Source of the DNA: Curtobacterium sp. MCBD17_032 | GTDB lineage: Bacteria; Actinomycetota; Actinomycetes; Actinomycetales; Microbacteriaceae | Length of the DNA: 64,000 nucleotides | Direction: 5' to 3' | Assembly (NCBI RefSeq): GCF_003234855.1 | Contig: NZ_QKTO01000002.1 | Coordinates: 62,001-126,000, forward strand | Part shown: positions 43,458-54,577 of the stretch, piece by piece | How the letters are laid out: each line of letters begins with the position of its first letter | Numbering within the stretch: position 1 is the first letter of the stretch | Program-made: the position numbers and the translations under genes | The notes under the pieces: generated by a model | Databases searched by the model: none | What the model was told of the DNA's origin: nothing | What the model saw: the letters and a program-made list of their open reading frames with translations, nothing else

Positions 43458-44459
43458 GTGGCCAGTCAGGACTGGTTCGACAAGGACTTCTACGCAGTGC
43501 TCGGGGTGTCCAAGGACGCTTCCGAGGCTGACCTGAAGAAGACGTACCGGAAGCTCGCGCGGCAGTACCACCCGGACTCCAACCCGGGTGACGCTGCTGC
43601 CGAGTCGAAGTTCAAGGAGATCAGCGAGGCGTACTCGGTGCTCTCCGACAAGGAGCAGCGCAAGGAGTACGACCAGGTCCGTGCGATGGGCTCCGGAGCT
43701 CGGTTCACATCGGGTGGGCCGGGCGGTCAGGGCGGCTTCGAGGACGTCTTCGGCGGCATGTTCGGCGGAGGCGGTGGCGGACAGCGCGTCCGTTTCGGGC
43801 AGGGCGGCTCCGGCGGTGCCGGCGGCTTCGAGGACATCCTCGGCGGCATGTTCGGCGGCGGTGGCTTCGGCCAGAACACCGGCGGCTTCCGGGGCTTCGG
43901 CGGACCGACGAAGGGGCGCGACGTCACCGCGACGACCACGCTCGACTTCGCCACCGCGATCGCCGGCGACACCGTCAAGCTCGCCCAGGGCAACGGCCGA
44001 CCGGTGAACGTCCGCATCCCCGCGGGCGTCGCCGACGGGCAGAAGATCCGGTTGCGCGGTCGGGGGGAACAGAGCCCCGACGGCGGCGAGGCCGGCGACC
44101 TGGTGGTCACCGTCTCCGTCCGCAAGCACCCGGTGTTCGAACGCGACGGGCAGAACCTCCGCGTGGACGTCCCCGTGACGTTCATCGAGGCAGCGCTCGG
44201 TGCGACGATCCAGGTGCCCACCCTCGGCGGCGAGCCCGTCAAGCTGCGGGTCGCACCGGGGACGCCCTCGGGTCGGGTCCTCCGGGTCAAGGGTCGTGGG
44301 GTCCCGGGCAAGAACGGCACCGGTGACCTCCTCGCCACCGTGCAGGTCGCCGTCCCGTCCCACCTGTCCGACAAGGCACGCGCGGCGCTCGACGCCCTCG
44401 CGGACGCCCTGCCGGACGAGGACCCCCGCGAGGACCTCCTCGCCAGGGCGCGCGGCTAG
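43458..44459 (+). CDS. dnaJ: DnaJ-class co-chaperone without zinc finger
   Basis: This 333-residue Hsp40 stimulates DnaK ATPase and delivers substrates. The J domain shows FYAVLGVSKDASEADLKKTY and the HPD triad (RQYHPDSNPGD). A Gly/Phe-rich region follows (two FGGMFGGGG units), then the C-terminal beta domains with GRDVTATTTLDFATAIAGDT and GDLVVTVSVRKHPVFERDG. No CxxCxGxG zinc-binding motifs are present, so it is type II (CbpA-like) although it sits at the usual place of dnaJ. GTG 43458 has a long GGAAGGGAGG Shine-Dalgarno. Confidence 0.93.
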   Translation: MASQDWFDKDFYAVLGVSKDASEADLKKTYRKLARQYHPDSNPGDAAAESKFKEISEAYSVLSDKEQRKEYDQVRAMGSGARFTSGGPGGQGGFEDVFGGMFGGGGGGQRVRFGQGGSGGAGGFEDILGGMFGGGGFGQNTGGFRGFGGPTKGRDVTATTTLDFATAIAGDTVKLAQGNGRPVNVRIPAGVADGQKIRLRGRGEQSPDGGEAGDLVVTVSVRKHPVFERDGQNLRVDVPVTFIEAALGATIQVPTLGGEPVKLRVAPGTPSGRVLRVKGRGVPGKNGTGDLLATVQVAVPSHLSDKARAALDALADALPDEDPREDLLARARG

Positions 44460-44486
44460 CCGCGCACCGCAGCGCACGATCGGCCA

Positions 44487-44529
44487 GGAGGCTCGGTCCG
44501 GCTCCGTCAGGGACCCGCACCGAGCCTCC
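44487..44529 (+). terminator. Hairpin between dnaJ and hspR
   Basis: GGAGGCTCGGT (44487-44497) pairs with ACCGAGCCTCC (44519-44529), 11 bp with a 21-base loop. A member of the GGAGGCTCG hairpin family; it may lower read-through into hspR. Confidence 0.6.
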
Positions 44530-44621
44530 AGACCGGCAGGGTGATCCCGTGTCGCCGCCCGAACCGGCGGCGCGGGCACGCACCCGGTCCCACACGACAG
44601 GCACGACGGAAGGAGCGCTCG

Positions 44622-45041
44622 ATGACCGACATGGACGAGAACTCGCCCGTCTTCGCGATCGCGGTCGCGGCGGAACTCGCCGAGATGCACCCGCAGACCC
44701 TGCGGCAGTACGACCGGCTCGGGCTTGTCGTGCCGGGGCGCACCCGCGGCGGGTCCCGCCGGTACTCGATGCGCGACATCACGCAGCTCCGCGAGATCGC
44801 GCGGCTCGGGTCCGAGGGCGTGTCCCTCGAGGGCATCCGCCGGGTGCTCGACCTCGAGAACGAGAACGCGCAGCTGCGGACCCGGGTGCGGGAGCTCGAG
44901 CGTGCCCTCGCCGACCAGCTCATCAGTCGACCCGGTGCCCGGGTGTTCGCTGCGACGACCACCGGTGCCGCTGTGCCCCTGCGAGCCGGCATGCGTCCGC
45001 AGCGCAACACGGCGGTCGTGCTCTACCGCCCGCAGCGTTGA
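44622..45041 (+). CDS. hspR: Heat-shock repressor HspR (MerR family)
   Basis: This 139-residue repressor has the MerR winged helix (SPVFAIAVAAELAEMHPQTL, RQYDRLGLVVPGRTRGGSRR), a short coiled coil (LENENAQLRTRVRELERALA) and no metal-binding cysteines. HspR binds HAIR sites with DnaK as co-repressor. HAIR sites are visible at the dnaK promoter and at clpB in this window, so it closes a feedback loop. ATG 44622 has AAGGAG eight bases upstream; the frame is open further up but without a better start. Confidence 0.93.
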   Translation: MTDMDENSPVFAIAVAAELAEMHPQTLRQYDRLGLVVPGRTRGGSRRYSMRDITQLREIARLGSEGVSLEGIRRVLDLENENAQLRTRVRELERALADQLISRPGARVFAATTTGAAVPLRAGMRPQRNTAVVLYRPQR

Positions 45042-45064
45042 CCGGGACCGACTGCCTCGCGCGG

Positions 45065-45088
45065 GAGCGCCGCCGCAGGCCGGCGCTC
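45065..45088 (+). terminator. Short hairpin after hspR
   Basis: GAGCGCCG (45065-45072) pairs with CGGCGCTC (45081-45088), eight base pairs, 24 nt after the hspR stop. The rest of 45042-45228 shows no gene or other structure that I can support. Confidence 0.45.
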
Positions 45089-45228
45089 GACCTCGCACGG
45101 CGGTGACGGACCCGTCCCCTGTCGGTCGTCATGCGCGACCACCCGAGCCGGGGCAGCGCTCGTCCTGACGTCCTCGAGTCGCCGCCGCGAACCCTCTCCA
45201 CACATCGACACGTTCCCGGCGACCCGCG

Positions 45229-45390
45229 TCAGCAGTCAAGGGTGGTGTCGCGGAGCGATCGGACAGCGCTGTGCGCCGCACTGCACTGACCGGAGCCGGT
45301 GGGGTGCTCGTCCCGGGGCATGCACCGGTCGGCAACTCGACGCCGTGAGCGGATCGTGCGGATGACCTGACGGATGCACTCCTGGCACAT
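45229..45390 (-). CDS. Possible small Cys-rich protein, 53 aa
   Basis: This short basic protein has five cysteines, beginning MCQECIRQVIRTIRSRRR and ending TTLDC. The ATG lies two bases after the stop of the GntR gene on the same strand, with GGAG at a fair distance, so it could be its operon partner. CxxC near the N-terminus hints at metal binding. No family recognised; may be spurious. Confidence 0.4.
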   Translation of the reverse strand: MCQECIRQVIRTIRSRRRVADRCMPRDEHPTGSGQCSAAHSAVRSLRDTTLDC

Positions 45391-45392
45391 GC

Positions 45393-46094
45393 TCAGCGCT
45401 CCGCGGGTCCGCGGACGGATCCGTCCTCGGCATCGGCAGGCTCCACACGGTCCGGATCCGGCAGCAGGTGCACCGCCCAGGTCGCACGCTCCGCGAGTCG
45501 CCCGTCCCGCCCGTCCACGGCGATGCGCAGGGCGACCACGCCGTTGCGGATGTGCTCCCAGGGCAGTGCCTCGTGCAACCGGTCGTTCCGCAGCCGGAAG
45601 GTCAGACCGTCGAGTGAGCCGAGCAGCGCCGCCGACAGCATCGGGTTGTGGCATTCGCTGATGAAGGTCCGGTAGACCGGCGTCGCAGCGTCCGCCGTCG
45701 GCATCCAGCCCGGCTCCTGCATGCAGTCGAGGAGGACCCCGAGCCGGTCGAAGAGCGTGGAGCGTGACCGTTCGCTCAGGGTCGGGACCGCGAGGCGCAC
45801 GACCCCGCCGAGCAGCAGACCGAGTGCCTGCAGTGCAGGGAGCACGTCCTCGTCCCGCGGGACGGCCACCCGGGTGTACCGGTTCGCCCGCAGTTCGACG
45901 AGGCCGAGTCGGTCCAGGTCCGCGAGGGCCTCGCGCACCGGGGTCCGCGAGCAGCCGAGCTGTACCGCGAGTTCGTCGTCGTCGAGTCGCTCGCCGGGAC
46001 GGAGCCGCCCGCTGATGATCTCCGCACGGAGACGCTCGCGTGCCACGTCACGGAGCAGGGTCTTCGTCCCGGGGGTGGGTCGCGCTACGAACAT
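45393..46094 (-). CDS. GntR-family regulator, FCD-like
   Basis: This 233-residue regulator has an N-terminal winged helix (LRAEIISGRLRPGERLDDDE, LAVQLGCSRTPVREALADLD) and a helical C-terminal domain that resembles the FCD type but is poorly conserved (TPVYRTFISECHNPMLSAAL). ATG 46094 has GAGAGGGG close upstream. The gene is divergent from the methyltransferase; GTGTGGTATATCGGC near 46170 resembles half of a GntR operator and may be its site. Target unknown. Confidence 0.83.
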   Translation of the reverse strand: MFVARPTPGTKTLLRDVARERLRAEIISGRLRPGERLDDDELAVQLGCSRTPVREALADLDRLGLVELRANRYTRVAVPRDEDVLPALQALGLLLGGVVRLAVPTLSERSRSTLFDRLGVLLDCMQEPGWMPTADAATPVYRTFISECHNPMLSAALLGSLDGLTFRLRNDRLHEALPWEHIRNGVVALRIAVDGRDGRLAERATWAVHLLPDPDRVEPADAEDGSVRGPAER

Positions 46095-46239
46095 CGGCCC
46101 CTCTCGCGCTGCTGCGGAGCCCGGGCGGTCCGGGCGTGTTCCGAGCGTACGACTCCGGCCCCGCGCTGTCGCGTGTGGTATATCGGCGGATGACACGTTC
46201 GGCGCTGGTCGTGGAACGGGACTGCCAGTGCATCGCAGC

Positions 46240-46245
46240 TACTCT
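46240..46245 (+). promoter_or_regulatory. -10 box TACTCT, leaderless start
   Basis: TACTCT ends six bases before the GTG at 46252, giving a leaderless transcript of the methyltransferase gene. Confidence 0.5.
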
Positions 46246-46251
46246 CGGTCC

Positions 46252-47403
46252 GTGCCGTCCTTCGACTTCGCCGACCACTTCCGGCGCCATGCCCGCGAGC
46301 AGGGCCCGGACCTCATCGCGATCGACGGGACCGACCGGTTCCTCCTCGACGAGGCCCCGCACGTGCACGGCGATGCGCTCCGGCACCCGGGCGCCGTCAC
46401 GGTGGTGGACGACCGGTACGGGGTGTTGACCCTCGGGGTGCTCGCCCTGCACGGCGCTTCCGACGTCCGTGTCGTCCAGGACTCGCTCGTCGGCGAGCGT
46501 GCCCTCGAGGCCAGCGCCGGCACCTTCGGCCGCCGCGGGTTCCACCACCCGGAGGACTTCGAGGAGGCGTTCCGCGACGCCCGACTCGTCGTCCTCCGGC
46601 TCAGCAAGTCGCACGACCGTCTCGACGAGGTCGCCCGTGCGGTCGCGCGCTTCGCGGCCCCGGACGTCGTCCTGCTCTGCGGCGGACGCACCAAGTACAT
46701 GACGCTGACGCAGAACGACGTGCTCCGGCGGTCGTTCGGCGAGGTCGTCGCCAGCCGCGGGCGCGGCAAGTCCCGCCTGCTCATCGCGTCCGACCCGCTG
46801 CGGGCGGCCGCCGAACGCGCTGCGGTCACGGACCCGTGGCCGCGTCAGGTGCGCCAGGACGAGCTCGACATCACGATCGCCGCCCACGGCGGCGTCTTCG
46901 CGGGCACGTCCCTCGACATCGGGACGCGGGTCCTGCTGGAGGCCGCGGAAGCGGCGATGCCGGAGGCCCGGGTCGTCGTCGACCTCGGGTGCGGCAACGG
47001 GGTGGTCGCGACCGTCGTCGCGCGCGCCCGCCCTCGGGTGCGCGTCGTGGCCACGGACGTGTCTGCGGCGGCGATCGCCTCGACCCGCCTGACCGCTGCG
47101 GTCAACGGGGTCGGGGACCGCGTCCGGACCGTGCGGAGCGACGCTGGCGACGAGCTCGACGAGGACAGCGCCGACCTGGTGCTGTGCAATCCACCCTTCC
47201 ACGCGGACACGACCGTCTCGACGGACGCAGCCGAGGCGATGTTCCGGAACGCGGCCTCGGTGTTGCGCCCGGGCGGCGAACTCTGGACCGTGTGGAACTC
47301 GCACCTGCGGTACCGCCCGGTGCTCGAACGCATGGTGGGTCCCACTCGTCAGGTGACGCGGACGGCGAAGTTCACCGTGACGGCATCGGTCGCCCCGCGC
47401 TGA
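46252..47403 (+). CDS. rRNA (guanine-N2)-methyltransferase, RsmC/RlmG-like
   Basis: This 383-residue enzyme has a degenerate N-terminal half (the RNA-binding pseudo-methyltransferase) and a C-terminal SAM domain. The SAM motif is VVVDLGCGNGVVATVVARAR and the catalytic motif is NPPFHADTTV (NPPF, near residue 312). It would methylate N2 of a guanine in 16S or 23S rRNA; which one cannot be settled here. GTG 46252 matches the -10 box spacing. A 16-bp terminator follows the stop. Confidence 0.85.
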   Translation: MPSFDFADHFRRHAREQGPDLIAIDGTDRFLLDEAPHVHGDALRHPGAVTVVDDRYGVLTLGVLALHGASDVRVVQDSLVGERALEASAGTFGRRGFHHPEDFEEAFRDARLVVLRLSKSHDRLDEVARAVARFAAPDVVLLCGGRTKYMTLTQNDVLRRSFGEVVASRGRGKSRLLIASDPLRAAAERAAVTDPWPRQVRQDELDITIAAHGGVFAGTSLDIGTRVLLEAAEAAMPEARVVVDLGCGNGVVATVVARARPRVRVVATDVSAAAIASTRLTAAVNGVGDRVRTVRSDAGDELDEDSADLVLCNPPFHADTTVSTDAAEAMFRNAASVLRPGGELWTVWNSHLRYRPVLERMVGPTRQVTRTAKFTVTASVAPR

Positions 47404-47433
47404 GCAGTCACCCGGCCTCGTCATGCCGGGACG

Positions 47434-47473
47434 CGGACGACCCCGCTCCCACCAGGTGGAGCGGGGTCGTCCG
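47434..47473. terminator. Bidirectional terminator hairpin
   Basis: A 16-bp perfect stem (47434-47449 with 47458-47473; core GACCCCGCTCC on one arm) and an eight-base loop lie between convergent genes. Confidence 0.78.
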
Positions 47474-47509
47474 GTCAGAACGCCGTGACGAGGCGTCGGA
47501 CCGCGTCGA

Positions 47510-49536
<2,027 letters not shown>

Positions 49537-49687
49537 GGTTCCCTTCCTGCCCGTGCGGGACGCACGAGCAGATGGGAATATCGCATGCGGAGTACGAAAT
49601 CATCATGGGTGCGAGCCTGATCTCGGAGCCGGGACGGGCCTCCAGTCCGGTGTCACCCCGGACGGGGCGCCCGTGCCGGCGCCCGGA

Positions 49688-49727
49688 CGCGGAACAGCCC
49701 CGGCCGACGGGCCGGGGCTGTTCCGCG
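49688..49727 (-). terminator. Terminator after the aldo/keto reductase gene
   Basis: An 18-bp perfect stem (49688-49705 with 49710-49727, core GGAACAGCCCCGGCC) and a four-base loop GACG, ten bases past the minus-strand stop. Confidence 0.8.
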
Positions 49728-49737
49728 GTGCGATCGA

Positions 49738-50568
49738 TCAGGCGGGGACGTAGTCGAACGTGTCCGGGTCCGGACCGGTGCGGTGGCCCTTGTCGAGGGT
49801 CGTGATGTCCGTCATGTCCTCGTCGGACAGCTCGAAGTCGAAGATCTGGAAGTTCTCCTCGACACGGGAGCGGGTGACCGACTTCGGGAAGACGATGTCA
49901 CCCCGCTGGATGTGCCAGCGCAGCACGACCTGCGCCGGGGTCTTGCCGGTGGTGCGGGCGATGCGCGTGATGGTCTCGTCGTCGAGCACGAGGCCCTGTG
50001 CGATGGGGGACCAGGCCTCGGTGGCGATGCCGTGCTCCTGCCCGTACGCGCGGAGGTCCTCCTGCACGAGGTACGGGTGCACCTCGATCTGGTTGACGGC
50101 CGGGGTGATCGTGGTCTCCGCCGCGAGACGGTTCAGGTGGTGCGCCTGGAAGTTGCTGACCCCGATCGACCGCGCGGTTCCCGCGTGGTAGAGCTCCTCG
50201 AGCGCCTTCCACGTCGGGACGAAGTCGCTCACGGTCGGGAGCGGCCAGTGGATGAGGAACAGGTCCGTGTAGCCACCGAGCAGGTCGGCCGACTTCTTGC
50301 CGTTCTCGGCCGCGGCCTGCGGGGCGTGGAAGCCGTTGTTGAGCTTCGAGGTGACGAAGACCTCCTCGCGGGGGATGCCCGACTCGGCGATCGCCTCACC
50401 GACCTCCTTCTCGTTGCCGTACATCTCTGCGGTGTCGATGTGGCGGTAGCCGACCTCGAGTGCCGTGAGCGTGGCGGCCTTCGTCTCGGAGGGGTCGATC
50501 TGGAAGACGCCGAAGCCGAGCTGGGGGATCGTGCGTCCGTCGTTGAGCGTGATGTTCGGAACGGTCAT
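49738..50568 (-). CDS. Aldo/keto reductase
   Basis: This 276-residue NADPH-dependent reductase has the TIM-barrel AKR fold. The catalytic tetrad is visible: Asp and Tyr in YRHIDTAEMYGNE, Lys in VFVTSKLNN, His in LFLIHWPLP. The cofactor end is GDIVFPKSVTRSRVEENFQI. It resembles the AKR5 (2,5-diketo-D-gluconate reductase/glyoxal reductase) group; substrate unknown. ATG 50568 starts the conserved TVPNITLNDGRTIPQLGFG. It is divergent from the large surface-protein gene. Confidence 0.92.
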   Translation of the reverse strand: MTVPNITLNDGRTIPQLGFGVFQIDPSETKAATLTALEVGYRHIDTAEMYGNEKEVGEAIAESGIPREEVFVTSKLNNGFHAPQAAAENGKKSADLLGGYTDLFLIHWPLPTVSDFVPTWKALEELYHAGTARSIGVSNFQAHHLNRLAAETTITPAVNQIEVHPYLVQEDLRAYGQEHGIATEAWSPIAQGLVLDDETITRIARTTGKTPAQVVLRWHIQRGDIVFPKSVTRSRVEENFQIFDFELSDEDMTDITTLDKGHRTGPDPDTFDYVPA

Positions 50569-50635
50569 GGGACCAACCAACACCGCGCCCTCCGCTGCTG
50601 ATTCAGGCACGGTGATGGAACATGCATGTGTGATG

Positions 50636-50641
50636 TAGAAT
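50636..50641 (+). promoter_or_regulatory. -10 box TAGAAT of the surface-protein gene
   Basis: TAGAAT lies 36 bases before the ATG at 50678 in an unusually AT-rich stretch that includes ACATGCATGTGTGATG. GGAGG (50667-50671) six bases before ATG fixes the start. Confidence 0.5.
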
Positions 50642-50677
50642 ACTGATGTTTTGTTGTCGATCCGTCGGAGGTCCCGC

Positions 50678-53600
50678 ATGCGCCGCACGCGCAGACGCAC
50701 CCTGTTGTCCACCACCGGAGCCGCGGTCCTCGCGGGTCTGCTCGTCGTCGGCGATGCGGCGGTCGCAGCCCCCCAGTCGAACCCGGTCCGACCTGCTGAG
50801 GACGGCTTCGTCACCGGTCCATTGCAGAACTCCACCAAGAAGACCTTCGTCGGCATCAAGAGTGGCTACTGGTCGGAGGAGTCTGATGCCCCAGGAGCTG
50901 TGACGTATCCGACGCCGGGGAGGACGGGCATCGTCTCGATCGACGGTACGTGCGTTCCCATCGCCCAGTCGACGACGAGCAGCACGATCACAGGCATCTC
51001 GATGGGCGACGGGTCAGCATGTCTCCGGTTCCGCTCCGTGGTTACGTCCGAGGGGTTCTTCACTTTCCAAGTGGAACATCCGACCGCCGCCACGAACGGT
51101 CGATACCTGGGGAACGGCGACGGCACGATCCTCGATCTGCTTTCAACGTCTCCGAAGACCCTGTTCTCCATTCCAGAGGAGCCGGCAGGGGCAGCAGAGT
51201 TGATCGCGCGCTTCGCCGATGACGACGGCAATGGCGACAAGTCGGCTGGAGACACCGTGACATGGTCGACGACCGTCGAGAACTCGGGCAACGTCCGCCT
51301 ACGCAACCTTCAACTCACGCTCGGCAACGGCTTGGAGACGACCTGTGATCACGATGTGATCGAGTCCGCGGCTCGCATCACCTGTGAGTCGGGTCCTCAG
51401 ACCCTCAGTCAGGAGGACATCGACCGCGGAGAGGTGTCCACGACGGTCACTGCGACGGCGACAACGCCGAAAGGGAAGTCCTTCACGTTCCCCGAAGCGT
51501 CGGCGACGCTCGAGATCAGCGCTGCCCCCGCCGGCAGCACCACGACCGCCATCGCCGGCGACGTCGACTCCGCCGACGACGTCCTCCACGTGAAGGCCAC
51601 CGTCCGCAACGACGGCAACGTCACGCTGACGGACCCGTCGGTGACGATCGGCGGCGAGGCCGTCGAGTGCGACGTCGACACCCTCGCCCCCGGTGAGACG
51701 ACCGGCTGCTCGATCGACCACATTGTGACCCAGGCGCAGTTCGACGCCGGCCGGCTCGACTTCCACACCACGGGCACCGCCACGACCCCGGCAGGCGAGA
51801 GCACCACCCTCACCGCCTCTGACGCCTCGGTCGAGTTCGAGCGCACCGGCGCGATCTCGGCAGCGCTCACGCCGAAGGTGAAGGACGACGTCCTCCCGGG
51901 CGTCGGCGACCCGATCGGCCTCGCCCTGTCCGTGCACAACGACGGCAACGTCTCGGTCCACGACGTCGCCGCCGCCGTCGAGGACGAGGAGGGCATCGAG
52001 GTGTCCTGCCCGCAGGCCCCCCTCGCTCCCGGAGCGACCGTCGCGTGTGACGTCCACGGCCAGCACGAGGTCACCCAGGCGGACGTCGACCGCGGTTCGG
52101 TCGCGTTCTCGGCCCCGGTCACCGCGGCGGACACGACGGACACCGCGCTCAGCACCACCGCCACCGCGACGCAGGCCACCGAGGCCGCTGCTCCGGCGCT
52201 GTCGAGCACGCTCGAGCCGACCCTCGCCGCGGGCAGCCGTCCGGATGCCGGTGACGAGATCGCACTCGTCCTCCACGTCACGAACGATGGGAACGTCACC
52301 CTCTCGGACGTCGCCGGCTCGCTGTCGGACCCCGAGGGGCTGACCGCGGACTGCTCCGAGGCGCCCCTCGCTCCCGGCGCTTCCACGGACTGCGCCGTCA
52401 CGGGGTACGTCGTGACACAGGACGACGTCGACGCCGGCGAGCGTGCGTTCACCGCGGACGTCGAGGCACAGGACCCGCACGGGAAGGCCGTACGTGCGCA
52501 CGACGACGCATCGGTGGTGCTCGACCGGCACGCCGGCGTCACCGCGACGGCGACGGCCGAGCGCGACGGACAGGAGGCTCCGCGCGCCGGTGATCCGGTC
52601 CGGGTCACCGTGACCGTGCGCAACGGCGGCAACGTCACCCTGCGGGACGTCGCCGGCACGGTGGGCCGCGACGACGTCACCTGCCCGCACGAGGCACTCG
52701 CCCCCGGCGACGAGGTCACGTGCACGATCGCGGACCACGAGTTGACGCAGGCCGAAGTCGACCACGGCGAGGCCGTGTTCGAGGCCGAGGTCACCGCGAA
52801 GGGCCCCGGCGGCTCCACCGCCGAGGGCTCCGACACCGCTGCGCTCGCCCTCGCCCGCGTCCCGGCGATCACCGCCGAGTCGGCGGCCGTGCTCGACGCC
52901 GACGAGCACGAGGTGCCGCTGGCCGGGGACACGGTCAGTCTGTCGATGACCGTCACGAACACCGGCAACACCACGGTCGACCACGTGGACGGAGTCGTCA
53001 CGGACCGCCGCGGCGTCGACGTGACGTGCCCGACGGACGCCCTCGCCCCGGGCGACTCGACGGCGTGCGAGGTCTCCCGGTACACGCTGCGCCAGAAGGA
53101 CGTGGACGCCGGCTCGGTCGCGTTCGACCTGACCGGCGCTGCGCGGGGGACGAACGGTGCCCGCGTGGAGGCCGCCGCACCGCAGACGGTCGTCTCGATC
53201 GTCCGTGCGCCGGCCATCACCGCACAGGTGACCGCCGCCCTCGACGGTGACGAGGACGAGCCGACCGCCGGCGACGGCGTCACGCTGCACCTCACCGTCC
53301 GCAACACGGGCAACGTGACCGTCCGGGACGTCTCCGGCGCCGTCGCACACCACGACGGCCTCGCCGCCCGGTGCTCGGCGGAGCCGCTCGCTCCGGGGAA
53401 GACCGTCGACTGCACGTTCGCCCCGTACCGCGTGACGCAGCACGACATCGACGCCGGCAAGGTCGCGTTCGACGTCACCGCGGCCGCCGTGGGAGCCGAC
53501 GGGCGGCACGTGGAGGCGGGTGGCCGCGCGGGGATCGTCCTCGCGCAGCACGCCAGGATCGACGCGACGCTCAGTGCGCACCTCGGTGACACCGAGCACG

Positions 53601-54574
53601 AGGTCCCGGCCGCAGGCGACCACATCCGGTCGGTGCTGACGCTGACGAACACCGGGAACGTCACCCTGACCGAGCCCACGGCCGAGGTCGTGGAGCTCGC
53701 GGACGCCACGGTGTCCTGCCCCCAGGGCGGCATCGCACCCGGGGACTCCGTCGAGTGCGCCGTCCCTGACCACGTGCTCACCCAGTCCGAGGTCGACCAC
53801 GGCGTCGTCGAGATCGTCGTGACGGCCGAGGCGACCGGTGCCGACGGGACCCGTCCGGCCGACCGTGACAGCGTCCGCGTCGGCCTCGACGCCGCGAGCG
53901 GGCTGGACATGACGGCGGCCGCACTGGTCTCCGTCGCCGGTGGTGCCGAACGACCGGCGCGCGGGACGGACGTCCTGCACCCCGGCGACCGGGTCCGCAT
54001 TCGCTACACGGTGGTGAACACCGGCAACCTGCAGGTCCGGGACCTGCAGCACGCCGCGGACCTGCCCGCGGTGACGTGCGACGACGGTGACCTCGACCCC
54101 GGTCAGCGCACCACCTGCACGACCGAGGAGGCCCACACCGTCACCGACGCGGAGGCCGCGGACGGCGAGGTGGTCCTGCAGGGCCGCGTGATGGGTCAGG
54201 TGCGCCGGGAGAACGGCGCCTCCGTGGAGACGCCGGGTGCCGCCTCCACCGGCCAGAGCGGAGACGCCGGCCGGGCAGAGGGCGCCGCGGTGACCACCGC
54301 GACCACCGCGGCCCGGACCGCGCCGACCGTCACCATCGGCGACCCGGCCGAGCGTCCGGTCGCATCGGCCGCGGCTCCGAGCCGCCCGGTCTGGGTGTTC
54401 TCGGAGAAGGTCCGGACGGTGCTGCCGACGGCTCCCGCACCGGCCGAACTCGCCTTCACCGGGACGGACGTCCTGGCGACCGCGGTCCCGGCTGCGGTGG
54501 TCCTGCTGCTCGGCGGCCTGGTCCTGCTCCTGACGGTGCGCCGCCGCCGGGAGGAGAGCCGCCACCGGGCCTGA
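50678..54574 (+). CDS. Large LAXTG-anchored repeat surface protein
   Basis: This 1298-residue exported protein has a basic signal peptide (LLSTTGAAVLAGLLVVGDAA), an N-terminal domain of about 170 residues with no match I know, then nine Ig-like modules of about 100 residues. The module consensus is AGDxVxxxxTVxNTGNVTLxDV ... LAPGD ... VTQxDVDAG, the DUF11/DUF7507 style. The end is ELAFTGTD, a hydrophobic helix and RRRREESRHRA: a sortase-E-type LAXTG wall anchor. A cell-wall stalk or adhesin is inferred. DNA for the first 270 residues is near 55-60% G+C in sampled lines, against about 75% later, hinting at mosaic origin. Confidence 0.85.
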   Translation: MRRTRRRTLLSTTGAAVLAGLLVVGDAAVAAPQSNPVRPAEDGFVTGPLQNSTKKTFVGIKSGYWSEESDAPGAVTYPTPGRTGIVSIDGTCVPIAQSTTSSTITGISMGDGSACLRFRSVVTSEGFFTFQVEHPTAATNGRYLGNGDGTILDLLSTSPKTLFSIPEEPAGAAELIARFADDDGNGDKSAGDTVTWSTTVENSGNVRLRNLQLTLGNGLETTCDHDVIESAARITCESGPQTLSQEDIDRGEVSTTVTATATTPKGKSFTFPEASATLEISAAPAGSTTTAIAGDVDSADDVLHVKATVRNDGNVTLTDPSVTIGGEAVECDVDTLAPGETTGCSIDHIVTQAQFDAGRLDFHTTGTATTPAGESTTLTASDASVEFERTGAISAALTPKVKDDVLPGVGDPIGLALSVHNDGNVSVHDVAAAVEDEEGIEVSCPQAPLAPGATVACDVHGQHEVTQADVDRGSVAFSAPVTAADTTDTALSTTATATQATEAAAPALSSTLEPTLAAGSRPDAGDEIALVLHVTNDGNVTLSDVAGSLSDPEGLTADCSEAPLAPGASTDCAVTGYVVTQDDVDAGERAFTADVEAQDPHGKAVRAHDDASVVLDRHAGVTATATAERDGQEAPRAGDPVRVTVTVRNGGNVTLRDVAGTVGRDDVTCPHEALAPGDEVTCTIADHELTQAEVDHGEAVFEAEVTAKGPGGSTAEGSDTAALALARVPAITAESAAVLDADEHEVPLAGDTVSLSMTVTNTGNTTVDHVDGVVTDRRGVDVTCPTDALAPGDSTACEVSRYTLRQKDVDAGSVAFDLTGAARGTNGARVEAAAPQTVVSIVRAPAITAQVTAALDGDEDEPTAGDGVTLHLTVRNTGNVTVRDVSGAVAHHDGLAARCSAEPLAPGKTVDCTFAPYRVTQHDIDAGKVAFDVTAAAVGADGRHVEAGGRAGIVLAQHARIDATLSAHLGDTEHEVPAAGDHIRSVLTLTNTGNVTLTEPTAEVVELADATVSCPQGGIAPGDSVECAVPDHVLTQSEVDHGVVEIVVTAEATGADGTRPADRDSVRVGLDAASGLDMTAAALVSVAGGAERPARGTDVLHPGDRVRIRYTVVNTGNLQVRDLQHAADLPAVTCDDGDLDPGQRTTCTTEEAHTVTDAEAADGEVVLQGRVMGQVRRENGASVETPGAASTGQSGDAGRAEGAAVTTATTAARTAPTVTIGDPAERPVASAAAPSRPVWVFSEKVRTVLPTAPAPAELAFTGTDVLATAVPAAVVLLLGGLVLLLTVRRRREESRHRA

Positions 54575-54577
54575 GCC

